From assembly GCF_002287885.2 (NCBI RefSeq), contig NZ_CP016768.2:248001-312000 (forward strand): a stretch of DNA of 64,000 nt, read 5' to 3'. Below, piece by piece: positions 55,676-64,000 of this stretch; within the stretch, counting starts at the first letter, position 1; each line of letters opens with the position of its first letter. The notes beneath the pieces are model-generated. The model was not told the origin of the DNA and searched no databases. It saw only the letters and a program-made list of their open reading frames with translations. The stretch is from Candidatus Nanopelagicus limnes. GTDB lineage: Bacteria > Actinomycetota > Actinomycetes > Nanopelagicales > Nanopelagicaceae. Position numbers and translations under genes: made by a program.

Positions 55676-56385
55676 GTGCCATGTTAGAGGTTAAAAATAT
55701 TCAAGTTGCCTACGGCAAAATCATTGCAGTTAAAGATATCTCTGTAACTGTTAATGAGGGTGAGATTGTTACCTTAATTGGTTCAAATGGTGCTGGTAAA
55801 TCAACCACACTTCGCACCATCTCAGGATTAATCAAACCTAAATCTGGTGAGATTACATTTAATGGCAAGCGAATTGATGGCATGCCAGGTCATGACATTG
55901 TTAGCCTGGGAATTTGTCATTCACCAGAAGGTCGAAGAATTTTCCCTCGTATGACAGTTAAGGAAAATCTTGAGCTTGGCGCATTCCTTAGAAATGATAA
56001 GTCAGCAGTTAATGCTGACATGGAGCGCGTTTTAGATCTATTCCCACGTTTGAAAGAGCGTATTAAGCAAACTGCTGGAACTATGTCAGGTGGTGAGCAA
56101 CAGATGCTCGCCGTAAGCCGGGCATTAATGGGTGATCCAAAGCTGTTACTACTAGATGAGCCATCAATGGGTCTTGCGCCAGTATTAGTGGAATTAATTT
56201 TTGACACTATTGTGAAGATTCGAAAGCAAGGAATTACTATCTTGCTAATTGAACAAAACGCTACCGCAGCTCTTGAGGTTGCAGATCGTGCTTATGTTCT
56301 TGAATCTGGCAAAGTAAAGATGAGTGGCAGTGCTAAAGAGCTAAGCGCTGATGACAAGGTAACAAAGGCTTATTTAGGTCACTAA
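55672..56385 (+). CDS. livF: Branched-chain amino acid ABC ATPase LivF
   Basis: A 237-residue ATPase. Walker A is GSNGAGKST, then SPEGRRIFPRMTV (LivF-specific), signature MSGGEQQMLAVSRAL, Walker B LLLLDEPSMGLAP and IEQNATAAL. It is last in the liv operon and convergent with the FAD oxidoreductase gene 20 bp away. Confidence 0.96.
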   Translation: MSAMLEVKNIQVAYGKIIAVKDISVTVNEGEIVTLIGSNGAGKSTTLRTISGLIKPKSGEITFNGKRIDGMPGHDIVSLGICHSPEGRRIFPRMTVKENLELGAFLRNDKSAVNADMERVLDLFPRLKERIKQTAGTMSGGEQQMLAVSRALMGDPKLLLLDEPSMGLAPVLVELIFDTIVKIRKQGITILLIEQNATAALEVADRAYVLESGKVKMSGSAKELSADDKVTKAYLGH

Positions 56386-56405
56386 GGCTTTTTTCTTACC
56401 CTGCT

Positions 56406-57758
56406 TTAACCCATTACCGTTCCGCTAGTTAAATTCCTGGCGCGCTTTCTAGAAAATGTACCTAAATTAATCGCGCTTTTACTCTTTGTGCATTGATAAA
56501 CCACTGCCTGATTATCATGATCAGCACCCTTTTCAACCTGATTTATTAAGTGGGCCATGATTAAGCCCGCGCCCGGTGCGTTTTTAAATTGATTACCGCT
56601 CGTTCCAATTGCCACATAGAACCCTGGCACATCAGTCTTGTCATAGATTGGCGTCCAATCAGATGAGACATCATAAACACCAACCACACCAACTGGAGTA
56701 GAAGGAATTTGAGCTGCTGGAAATCTTCTAGCAAATCGATATGTTTGAGATTCAAAAACTTCAACAGTTCTTGTCATGTTTACTTCATCAACTTTGTCTG
56801 GCTCAACCCACTCTAAAACATCACACTCAGGCTCTGTGCCACCAACTAAGGTAATTCCACCAGGGCCACTTCTTACATAGGTGCCAAGATCTAAATCTCC
56901 CATGATGGGACCGGGCAAAATATCCTTTGGTGTTGATATTTGATGCACCTCAGCACGTAATGGTTTTAACTCCATGGTGAAATCACTACCAGCACCTGCC
57001 ATTTGATTTATCAAAGTCGACCAAGGCCCTGCCACATTAACAACTACATCAGCATTAATTACTTCACTACCAGTATCAAGCACCTTCTTACTTTGGGAAT
57101 CAAAATCACCTAACCGAACCCCACTCACTCTGCCATCCTTTTTTTCAATACCAACTACAACTTTTCTAAATTTAAAATTTACTCCTTCACGCTTTGCTGC
57201 GGCTGCAAAGTTTTGCGCAGCAAGGAGAGGATCAGAGACATAGCCGCCATGTTTAGAAAATATGGCGCCTAGCTCCTCCGTCGCCTCATTGAAGAACTCA
57301 TCTGATTTAACTGGTTTGTTTGGCCAATACCTGCCAGCATCAATGCCAACCATTCGTTTCTTTAAAGTATTTGAATCCCAGATCTCATATGGAATACCGG
57401 CCCGATCAAAGAGGGCCATAGTTTTATCATTAGATAGAACTGGCACATCAAGCATCACATAACCACGATCTTCTAAATGCGCGTAGTGATCTTGGGAGTT
57501 ACTTAATGGATTACTTGAATATGAGTTTGTGCCATCAATTAACTCTTTAAATTCTTTCCAAAGAAAATAGGACTCCCAAGAGAGTGCAACTGCGTCAAAG
57601 GTTGAGTAATTAAATCTAACTACCGCACTTGACGCACTAGTTGAACCCATGCCAGCAGCTGAGTTTCGCTCCACCACCGTCACATCATGGCCAAGTCGTT
57701 TTAGTTGTAATGCAAGGGATGAGCCAATGACACCTGCGCCAATTACCACTGCATGCAT
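56406..57758 (-). CDS. FAD-dependent DAO-family oxidoreductase
   Basis: A 450-residue flavoprotein of the glycine/D-amino acid/sarcosine oxidase family. The dinucleotide site is [18 protein letters not shown], followed by [37 protein letters not shown] is in the middle, and the late FAD motif [20 protein letters not shown] is present. TAACTT lies 6 nt before the ATG. It is divergent from prpB and could demethylate or oxidise an amine or amino acid; the substrate is unknown. Confidence 0.88.
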   Translation of the reverse strand: MHAVVIGAGVIGSSLALQLKRLGHDVTVVERNSAAGMGSTSASSAVVRFNYSTFDAVALSWESYFLWKEFKELIDGTNSYSSNPLSNSQDHYAHLEDRGYVMLDVPVLSNDKTMALFDRAGIPYEIWDSNTLKKRMVGIDAGRYWPNKPVKSDEFFNEATEELGAIFSKHGGYVSDPLLAAQNFAAAAKREGVNFKFRKVVVGIEKKDGRVSGVRLGDFDSQSKKVLDTGSEVINADVVVNVAGPWSTLINQMAGAGSDFTMELKPLRAEVHQISTPKDILPGPIMGDLDLGTYVRSGPGGITLVGGTEPECDVLEWVEPDKVDEVNMTRTVEVFESQTYRFARRFPAAQIPSTPVGVVGVYDVSSDWTPIYDKTDVPGFYVAIGTSGNQFKNAPGAGLIMAHLINQVEKGADHDNQAVVYQCTKSKSAINLGTFSRKRARNLTSGTVMG

Positions 57759-57764
57759 GATGTT

Positions 57765-57770
57765 AAGTTA
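57765..57770 (-). promoter_or_regulatory. -10 hexamer TAACTT before the FAD oxidoreductase gene
   Basis: The complement of 57765-57770 is TAACTT, ending 6 nt before ATG 57758, with no Shine-Dalgarno: leaderless layout. Confidence 0.5.
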
Positions 57771-57842
57771 TCGAAGATGTGGCAAATGTCAATTACTAAG
57801 GTTGAAAATAAGAGCGAAATATAGTTTTTTTGAGCCAAGTGA

Positions 57843-57848
57843 TAGATT
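57843..57848 (+). promoter_or_regulatory. -10 hexamer TAGATT before prpB
   Basis: TAGATT ends 7 nt before a GTG at 57856, which is followed at once by ATG 57859 and ATG 57862. A leaderless prpB mRNA could start at any of the three. Confidence 0.45.
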
Positions 57849-57858
57849 AAGAGATGTG

Positions 57859-58728
57859 ATGATGCAAGCAGGGGATCTATTTAAAAAAGCACTAAAAGAG
57901 GAAGCCCCATTGCAGATCGTTGGTGTTATAAATGCCAACCACGCACTGCTCGCTGAACAATCAGGATATAAAGCAATCTATCTATCTGGTGGTGGGGTTG
58001 CAGCTGGTTCTTTGGGTGTGCCAGATCTTGGTATTACAGAATTAGAGGATGTATTAACTGATGTTAGAAGAATTGTTAATGTAACTAAGCTTCCACTTTT
58101 AGTAGATATTGATACTGGTTTTGGTCCATCTGCCTTTAATATCGCAAGAACTATTACCTCACTAATTGCAGCAGGAGCAGCAGCTGCTCATATTGAAGAT
58201 CAAGTTGGCGCTAAAAGATGTGGGCATCGGCCAAATAAAGAGTTAGTTTCAAAGCAGGAGATGGTTGATCGAATTAGCGCAGCAGTATCTGCCAAAGGTG
58301 ATAACTCCTTTGTGATTATGGCAAGAACTGACGCCCTCGCTGCTGAGGGAGTGGACACTGCCCTTGATCGCGCAAAGGCTTATGTGAAGGCTGGGGCGCA
58401 AATGTTATTTGTTGAAGCAGTAGATGATTTAAAGATCTATCAAAGATTTGCTGATGAGGTTAATGTGCCAATCCTTGCAAATATCACTGAGTTTGGTTTA
58501 ACCCCAATGTTTACAACCAAAGAGTTAAAAGAAGCCAAGGTTTCAATGGCGCTTTATCCACTATCTGCCTTTAGAGCGATGAATAAGGCAGCCCTTGAGG
58601 TTTATCAAAGTATTAAAGCTAATGGCACCCAAAAAGATTTAATCGATAAGATGCAGACAAGGGATGAGTTATATAAGAGTATTAATTACTATGAGTATGA
58701 AAAATCCTTAGATAGATTCAACAAATAG
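57859..58728 (+). CDS. prpB: 2-methylisocitrate lyase
   Basis: Cleaves methylisocitrate to pyruvate and succinate in the methylcitrate cycle. About 289 residues of the PEP mutase/isocitrate lyase barrel: [17 protein letters not shown], metal-binding [27 protein letters not shown] with catalytic Cys121, and [14 protein letters not shown]. The open frame begins at 57649 but that part lies inside the divergent FAD gene; ATG 57859 (or GTG 57856) is the realistic start. prpC follows after 7 bp. Confidence 0.94.
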   Translation: MMQAGDLFKKALKEEAPLQIVGVINANHALLAEQSGYKAIYLSGGGVAAGSLGVPDLGITELEDVLTDVRRIVNVTKLPLLVDIDTGFGPSAFNIARTITSLIAAGAAAAHIEDQVGAKRCGHRPNKELVSKQEMVDRISAAVSAKGDNSFVIMARTDALAAEGVDTALDRAKAYVKAGAQMLFVEAVDDLKIYQRFADEVNVPILANITEFGLTPMFTTKELKEAKVSMALYPLSAFRAMNKAALEVYQSIKANGTQKDLIDKMQTRDELYKSINYYEYEKSLDRFNK

Positions 58729-58735
58729 TTAACTA

Positions 58736-59875
58736 ATGAGTGAGGTTAGAGTAAAAAAATCAGTTGCACTCTCAGGAGTTGTTGCAGGAGATACCCAACT
58801 TTCAACAGTTGGACAATCAGGGAATGATCTTCACTACCGTGGGTATGAGATAAATGATCTAGCTCAAAATTGTGAGTTTGAAGAGGTTGCCTACCTAATT
58901 CTTTATGGATCTTTACCTACAAAGACGCAATTAGCAGATTACAAGGCGCAGTTATCAAAGCTGCGTGATCTGCCAAATGAAGTTAAGACCATTCTAGAAA
59001 ACCTTCCTAAAAGCGCCCACCCAATGGATGTGGTTAGAACTGCCACATCAGCCATGGCAAGCTTTTATCCAGAGGATGAAAAACATGACGCACAAAGCGC
59101 TCTGCTTGCTGCAAATCGGTTAATTGCAGCCTCACCTTCTGCTCTTTTGTACTGGTATCACTTCTCCCACTTTGGCAAAAAGATCACGCTAAGTACTGAT
59201 GCTGAAGGGGTTGCAGAGCACTTCTTGCAATTGTTCTTACAAGAAAAGCCAAAGCAATCTTGGGTAAAGGCAATGCAAGCATCTTTAATCTTGTATGCAG
59301 AGCATGAGTTCAATGCCTCAACCTTTACCGCCCGAGTTATTGCAGGTACTGGATCAGATATTTACTCATCCATAACAGGTGCCATCGGAGCATTACGAGG
59401 ACCAAAACATGGTGGTGCTAATGAGGTCGCTCTTGAAATTCAACAACGTTACAAATCAGCTGATGAGGCAGAGAGTGATATCAAGAAAAGATTAGCTATC
59501 AAAGAGGTTGTTATTGGCTTTGGTCATCCGGTCTACACAATCTCAGATCCAAGAAATCCAATAATTAAAGCTATTGCTAAATCAATCTCTACTGAAAATA
59601 ATGACTTAAAGTTATTTGATGTAGCGCAGCGAATTGAATCTGTGATGATGAGTGAGAAGAAGATGTTTGCCAATCTTGATTGGTTTTCAGCTGTTGCCTA
59701 CCACCAGATGGGTATTCCAATTAACTTCTTTACGCCAATCTTTATCTTTGCTCGCCTAACGGGGTGGAGTGGTCATGTGATCGAGCAGCGAATAGATAAT
59801 AAGATAATTAGACCAGCTGCTAATTACACAGGTGAAGCAAACCGAGCATTTGTCCCAATTGAAAAGCGTGGGTGA
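58736..59875 (+). CDS. prpC: 2-methylcitrate synthase (citrate synthase family)
   Basis: Condenses propionyl-CoA with oxaloacetate, 379 residues. Citrate-synthase landmarks: [13 protein letters not shown], the active-site His in [16 protein letters not shown] and [13 protein letters not shown], and the late Asp region [15 protein letters not shown]. The length and its place between prpB and prpD favour methylcitrate over citrate synthase. Confidence 0.93.
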   Translation: MSEVRVKKSVALSGVVAGDTQLSTVGQSGNDLHYRGYEINDLAQNCEFEEVAYLILYGSLPTKTQLADYKAQLSKLRDLPNEVKTILENLPKSAHPMDVVRTATSAMASFYPEDEKHDAQSALLAANRLIAASPSALLYWYHFSHFGKKITLSTDAEGVAEHFLQLFLQEKPKQSWVKAMQASLILYAEHEFNASTFTARVIAGTGSDIYSSITGAIGALRGPKHGGANEVALEIQQRYKSADEAESDIKKRLAIKEVVIGFGHPVYTISDPRNPIIKAIAKSISTENNDLKLFDVAQRIESVMMSEKKMFANLDWFSAVAYHQMGIPINFFTPIFIFARLTGWSGHVIEQRIDNKIIRPAANYTGEANRAFVPIEKRG

Positions 59876-59879
59876 GTAG

Positions 59880-61334
59880 ATGAGTTCAAACTTCACAAAA
59901 TCTAATACTCCCTATGATCAAGAGATCATAGATATCGCAGATTATGTTTTAAATTATGAGATTAAATCCCCACTTGCATATGAGACCGCTTGGCATTGTT
60001 TTATCGACACAATTGGTTGCGGATTAGAAGCACTTGAATATGAAGCCTGCACCAAATTACTTGGACCTGTAGTTGAAGGATTAAAGATTGAAAATGGTGC
60101 AAGGGTCCCAGGAACCTCTTTTCAATTAGACCCGGTAACAGCTGCCTTTAACATCGGAGCAGCAATCAGATGGCTTGATTACAACGACACCTGGCTAGCT
60201 GCTGAGTGGGGACACCCGTCAGATAATTTAGGGGCAATTCTTGCAGTTGCTGATTGGCTAAACCGTAATCCAAAGTTTGCTACAAAGAGTGATTTCACAA
60301 TGCGTGACTTGTTTACCGCAATGATTAAAGCCCATGAAATACAGGGCTGTATTGCACTTGAAAACTCATTTAATAAGGTTGGTATTGATCATGTGGTCTT
60401 GGTGAAGGTGGCCTCAACTGCAGTTGTTGCGCAGATGATGGGATTAAGTAGGGATCAAATACTTGCTGCACTCTCACTTGCTTGGGTGGATGGTCAATCA
60501 CTTAGAACTTATCGCCACTTTCCAAATGCTGGATCTAGAAAATCTTGGGCGGCAGGGGATGCCACATCCCGCGCAGTTCGTCTTGCATTAATTGCTAGAG
60601 CAGGTGAGATGGGTTATCCAACAGCGCTAAGTGCAAAAACTTGGGGCTTTTATGATTCATCCTTTAGAGGGAATAAATGTGTATTTCAGCGCCCCTACAC
60701 AGAGTATGTGATGGAGAATATTTTATTTAAGATTTCATACCCTGCAGAGTTTCACGCCCAAACCGCAGTTGAGGCAGCGATGATTTTAAATAAAAAGTTA
60801 GCATCCCTTGGAAAAACATCAGATGATATTGCCAGCGTTTCAATAAGAACTCATGAAGCATGTATTCGAATTATTGATAAAAAAGGTGAGCTAAAAAATC
60901 CAGCAGATCGTGATCACACCATTCAATATATGGTGGCAATTCCATTGATCTTTGGCAGATTAACTGCTCGTGATTATGAAGATGATGTTGCATCAGATCC
61001 AAGAATTGATGCACTTCGTGCCAAGATTAATTGCACAGAAGATAAAAGCTTTTCAGCTGATTATCATGATCCAAAAAAGCGATCTATTGCCAATGCAATG
61101 ACAATTACTTTAAGTGATGGAACAGTGCTTGATGAGGTTGTAGTTGAGTATCCGGTGGGCCATAAGCGCAGACGCGAAGAAGGAATTCCACTTCTGAAAG
61201 AGAAGTATCAAACAAATCTTGCACGTATTTTTGATGCATCCCAAAAGGCAAAGATTGAAGAGCTGACTCTTAATTACGAGAAATTATCTGCTGCTCGAGT
61301 TGATGCGGTTATGGATCTTTTCACTAAGAAATAG
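59880..61334 (+). CDS. prpD: 2-methylcitrate dehydratase
   Basis: MmgE/PrpD-family dehydratase turning 2-methylcitrate into methylaconitate, 484 residues as usual. Conserved stretches include AIRWLDYNDTWLAAEWGHPSDNLGAIL (split across residues about 95-120), AGSRKSWAAGDATSRAVRLAL and RDHTIQYMVAIPL. It is 4 bp after prpC. No acnD/prpF or prpR gene lies beside it; a general aconitase would do the rehydration step. Confidence 0.94.
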   Translation: MSSNFTKSNTPYDQEIIDIADYVLNYEIKSPLAYETAWHCFIDTIGCGLEALEYEACTKLLGPVVEGLKIENGARVPGTSFQLDPVTAAFNIGAAIRWLDYNDTWLAAEWGHPSDNLGAILAVADWLNRNPKFATKSDFTMRDLFTAMIKAHEIQGCIALENSFNKVGIDHVVLVKVASTAVVAQMMGLSRDQILAALSLAWVDGQSLRTYRHFPNAGSRKSWAAGDATSRAVRLALIARAGEMGYPTALSAKTWGFYDSSFRGNKCVFQRPYTEYVMENILFKISYPAEFHAQTAVEAAMILNKKLASLGKTSDDIASVSIRTHEACIRIIDKKGELKNPADRDHTIQYMVAIPLIFGRLTARDYEDDVASDPRIDALRAKINCTEDKSFSADYHDPKKRSIANAMTITLSDGTVLDEVVVEYPVGHKRRREEGIPLLKEKYQTNLARIFDASQKAKIEELTLNYEKLSAARVDAVMDLFTKK

Positions 61335-61367
61335 ATCTAATTCCTTAGTACCTATTTAATAGTTTCT

Positions 61368-64000
61368 CTATTTTTTACCCTTGGCAGTTTTAGGTTTTTT
61401 CTTGGCGACTACACTTTTTGCCTTACCTACTTTGACACTCTTTGCCTTGATTGCAGTTGCTGCTTGCTGCCCACGAATCTTTGCCAAAACTTCATCAGAT
61501 GCGAGATCGAACTTAGATCTACGTTTCCTTCTAGCCAAGTAAGCATAAATTGCTGCAACGGCTGTAACTGTAAAGATAAATACTGGGATGGAGGTTGAGA
61601 TAAATCCAATCTTAATATCTGAATTTAACAGATCTAGTGCTTGGCTATTTTCTAAATTTCTTACCTCTTCATCAATTGCATTAATCGCATCTTTTGCAGC
61701 AGCAACTGATGTTTTACTCCAGTCCGATAACTTCTTAAGTGCTAGAACCTGATTATTTCTTGAAGAAGCATTCTCATACTCAAACTTAGTATTAGATTTT
61801 GCTGAATCATACGCTAGCTCTTTCTCTCTAAACCTGTCAGTGACCCCAGCAAGTTTATTTGCCGCTTTGGTAAATGAATCAACTGCTTTAACTTTTGCAG
61901 CACTTGCTGACTTTAATTCAGTTTTGGCTGAGGCCAATTTTGACGTCAGGTTTTCTAATTTAGCTTTGAGAGAATTGCGCTCATCTTGTTTGCTCTGAAA
62001 TACTTGTTTTGCCTTAAGGAGTGCTTCACGTGCTGCAGCGGCATCTTTAGTGGCTCGATCAGCTAGCACCTTATCTTTATTGGCTTGATTTTGCGCATTT
62101 TGATAGGCCTCTTTAATTTTATTTAGGGCAGAGGTTGCATTTGAATCAGGGATCAAGTCTTCTTGGTTAGAATTCAACTCAAGCTCTATATCTTTTGCAA
62201 CTAGATTATTTGAATTGGTGGCTTGTAGTAAGGCTTTATAAGCCATCTCTGCATTTTTCTTACTAGCCTCTGCTGCGCTGATTGCGGATTGAGCAACCTT
62301 GTTTAGTGAATCATATTTTGTAGTTAACTCTTTGTAGTTTACTTCTAGTCCTTTTATTTCACTTTCAATTTTAGTTAATTGAGTTTTAGTAGATTCAATC
62401 TCATTTTCAAGTTGAACAACCCTGTATTGCGCATTTCCAAAGGCTGTAATCGCTTCCTTCTGATTATCAGCAGCAACCTTTAAGCTCTTTCCTAGAGCCA
62501 ATAACTCATTTTTAGCAAGGTTTAAATCAGCAAGAGCTATGTTTTCTTCCTTCTTTAATGCAGCAAGTGCTTTGTTTGATTTGGCTGCTTCAGAGATTGC
62601 TGATTCATATGCTGAATTTATGCTTTTAGATGATGTGTTTAAACTCTTATCAGTTTTTTCTGCTGTGTCCTTAATCTTTTCAACCAGTTTTTTAACTGTG
62701 GACTTATCTTTTGCAATTTGATTTCGAGCAGCTTTTCGCTTTGCTTCCTCTTTTGCGATTGCCTCTGCTGCTGCGCGATCTGCTGCAGCTTTTGCTCTTG
62801 CCGCCGCTTCCTCTGCTGCTATTTTTTCAGCTGCTGCTTTTTCTTCAGCAGCTTTTGCTTCCGCCGCTAATCGGGCAGCCTCTTGTGCTTGTATTTCTAA
62901 TTCTCGTGCACGATTTGCGGCCTCTTGTGCGGCTCTTGCTTCTGCGGAGGTAACGCTTGCACTCGGTGCGTTATTTGAAGATCCAGAAGAGGTGCGAGCA
63001 GCAAGGGCTGCTGCAGCGGCTGCTTCTTCTCTTGCTCTAACTGCAGCAGCAGCTGTCGTTGATGCGAGATCTGCAGCAGCAGCTGAAGCTGCAGCAGTGT
63101 TAGACGCAGTACTAGATGCAGCTGCCACATTTTGGAATGCTGCAAGTGCTTGGCTCGCCAAGCTTGCAGAGTTACCACTGTCGGAAGTAATGCTTGCCAA
63201 GGTTGATGAGGCACTTTCCATTGATGCAGCAGAGTTACTTGCCACAGTTTCGGCCGCAGCCTTACGAGCAAGGTCAGCTTCAGCTGCTGCTTTTTCAGCT
63301 GCTGCAGTTAAAGCAAGCGCTTCTTTGGCCTTAATCGCATTTTCTAAACGGGTGCGTTCTGCAGCTGCTGCAGCAGCGGCATTATCTGCAGCTGTTCTAG
63401 CTTGAGCGGCGGCAATGAAAAGTGCTTGAGCAGCATCTGCGATAGCTTTCTTTTCAGCCAATGCAACATCAGCTAATCTCTTGGCTTCACGGGCTTCTGC
63501 AGCTGCAGCACTATCTCGATCAGAGATTACCTTTGCGGCAAGGTATGCAGCGCGAAGTGAAGCTAATTCATCTGCAGTTACAAATACTGGCGTAGTGTTA
63601 CTTTGAATTTTTAGATTACTTTGAGGTAAGAATTCAGTGAGTAATTCACTTTTCTTAATAGTCACAGATTGTGTGCCTATTAGTGAATCTGCCATTCTAA
63701 GTGAGACAGATCCACCGGCAGCCAAGTAAGCATCTAATGCATTTGTAGTTGCACTTGCACTTGCCCTTGCTTCAGCCTCTTTGGCAATTCTTAATGCTTC
63801 CTTTTCTGCAATTGCCCGATCTAGAGCAATTCTCTCTGCCGCAAAGGCTGCTGCAGCTGCATCGGCTAATCTTTTTTTCTCAACTGCAATAACTCTTTGC
63901 CTTTCAGACTCAGCTCTAGCCTCTTCAATTTCGCGAGCAATTCGCTCCTGTGCTGCTGCAAGTGCTGCTTGCGCAGCAACAATTGCTCGCTGTGCTGCGG
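61368..64000 (-). CDS. Very large Ala-rich coiled-coil membrane protein (5' end outside the window)
   Basis: At least 876 residues are visible. The frame has no stop up to the right edge, so TTG 63725 is not the real start and the N-terminus lies beyond the window. The visible part is mostly Ala/Glu/Lys/Arg heptads (A-E-K repeats), interrupted by a short beta-like stretch (VSLRMADSLIGTQSVTIKKS) and a Ser/Ala-rich linker. Then come long coiled coils, one membrane helix near the C-terminus (about 61535-61610) and a basic cytoplasmic tail ending KTAKGKK. The large region should be outside the cell. Function unknown; a surface stalk, adhesin or envelope scaffold is possible. Confidence 0.8.
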   Translation of the reverse strand, partial: AAQRAIVAAQAALAAAQERIAREIEEARAESERQRVIAVEKKRLADAAAAAFAAERIALDRAIAEKEALRIAKEAEARASASATTNALDAYLAAGGSVSLRMADSLIGTQSVTIKKSELLTEFLPQSNLKIQSNTTPVFVTADELASLRAAYLAAKVISDRDSAAAAEAREAKRLADVALAEKKAIADAAQALFIAAAQARTAADNAAAAAAAERTRLENAIKAKEALALTAAAEKAAAEADLARKAAAETVASNSAASMESASSTLASITSDSGNSASLASQALAAFQNVAAASSTASNTAAASAAAADLASTTAAAAVRAREEAAAAAALAARTSSGSSNNAPSASVTSAEARAAQEAANRARELEIQAQEAARLAAEAKAAEEKAAAEKIAAEEAAARAKAAADRAAAEAIAKEEAKRKAARNQIAKDKSTVKKLVEKIKDTAEKTDKSLNTSSKSINSAYESAISEAAKSNKALAALKKEENIALADLNLAKNELLALGKSLKVAADNQKEAITAFGNAQYRVVQLENEIESTKTQLTKIESEIKGLEVNYKELTTKYDSLNKVAQSAISAAEASKKNAEMAYKALLQATNSNNLVAKDIELELNSNQEDLIPDSNATSALNKIKEAYQNAQNQANKDKVLADRATKDAAAAREALLKAKQVFQSKQDERNSLKAKLENLTSKLASAKTELKSASAAKVKAVDSFTKAANKLAGVTDRFREKELAYDSAKSNTKFEYENASSRNNQVLALKKLSDWSKTSVAAAKDAINAIDEEVRNLENSQALDLLNSDIKIGFISTSIPVFIFTVTAVAAIYAYLARRKRRSKFDLASDEVLAKIRGQQAATAIKAKSVKVGKAKSVVAKKKPKTAKGKK

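Noticed and set aside
57649..57855. In-frame extension of prpB
   Set aside because: It lies within and antisense to the FAD oxidoreductase start and shows no resemblance to the lyase family.
62897..63405. Overlapping Leu/Gln- and Ala-rich frames inside the giant coiled-coil gene
   Set aside because: Alternate-frame readings of repetitive GCA/GCT alanine codons; not independent genes.

Overview
The window is a contiguous piece of a streamlined, low-GC actinobacterial chromosome. The best guess is a freshwater planktonic actinobacterium of the acI / Nanopelagicales type. Four things point there: an actinorhodopsin gene at the left edge, an AT-leaning composition, very short intergenic gaps with many ATGA or TAATG stop/start overlaps, and a central gene order (argS-lysA-hom-thrC-thrB-rho-rpmE-prfA-prmC-sua5-like-wecA-atpI-atpBEFHAGDC ... 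PduO-type adenosyltransferase / murA) that matches from memory the order known in Mycobacterium tuberculosis and other Actinobacteria. No mobile element, phage gene, CRISPR array or rRNA was seen. One tRNA, tRNA-Leu(UAG), is present.

Layout. 1-7 kb: actinorhodopsin (light-driven proton pump), murI, rph, rdgB, a membrane protein with a histone-like lysine tail, an acyltransferase-3/SGNH protein and a coiled-coil protein. 7-15.6 kb: tRNA-Leu, argS, the lysine/threonine genes lysA-hom-thrC-thrB, then rho and rpmE. 15.7-28.2 kb: prfA, prmC, a degenerate Sua5/YrdC protein, glyA, a WecA/TagO-type transferase and a full F1Fo ATP synthase operon whose epsilon subunit is short. 28.2-34.1 kb: glpX, murA (natural Cys-to-Asp form), cob(I)alamin adenosyltransferase, two small envelope proteins and an ABC-2 exporter. 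34.1-46.5 kb: a catabolic island with a ketoglutarate-semialdehyde-type dehydrogenase, an FAH-family enzyme and an IlvD/Edd dehydratase (together resembling non-phosphorylative sugar-acid oxidation), a four-gene operon (U32-like protein, SDR, APH-fold kinase, enolase paralogue), then SDR, PatB-type PLP enzyme, aldehyde dehydrogenase and alpha/beta hydrolase. 46.5-51 kb: AI-2E family protein, DUF4032 kinase-like protein, YbbN-like protein, MFS transporter. 51-56.4 kb: livKHMGF branched-chain amino acid ABC importer. 56.4-61.3 kb: FAD oxidoreductase and prpBCD (methylcitrate cycle). The right edge holds the C-terminal part of a very large alanine-rich coiled-coil membrane protein that runs off the window.

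How it fits together: rhodopsin and ATP synthase share the proton gradient. Imported branched-chain amino acids yield propionyl-CoA, which the methylcitrate cycle burns; the adenosyltransferase suggests a B12-dependent route may coexist. The sugar-acid island would feed 2-oxoglutarate or pyruvate into central metabolism. The strongest candidate for an undescribed system is the kinase plus enolase-paralogue operon (38377-42275): its enolase keeps the metal ligands and catalytic lysine but has changed substrate-contact residues.

Many operon heads show a TANNNT hexamer 6-7 nt before the start codon, the signature of leaderless transcription. This was used to fix several start codons that differ from the longest open frame.
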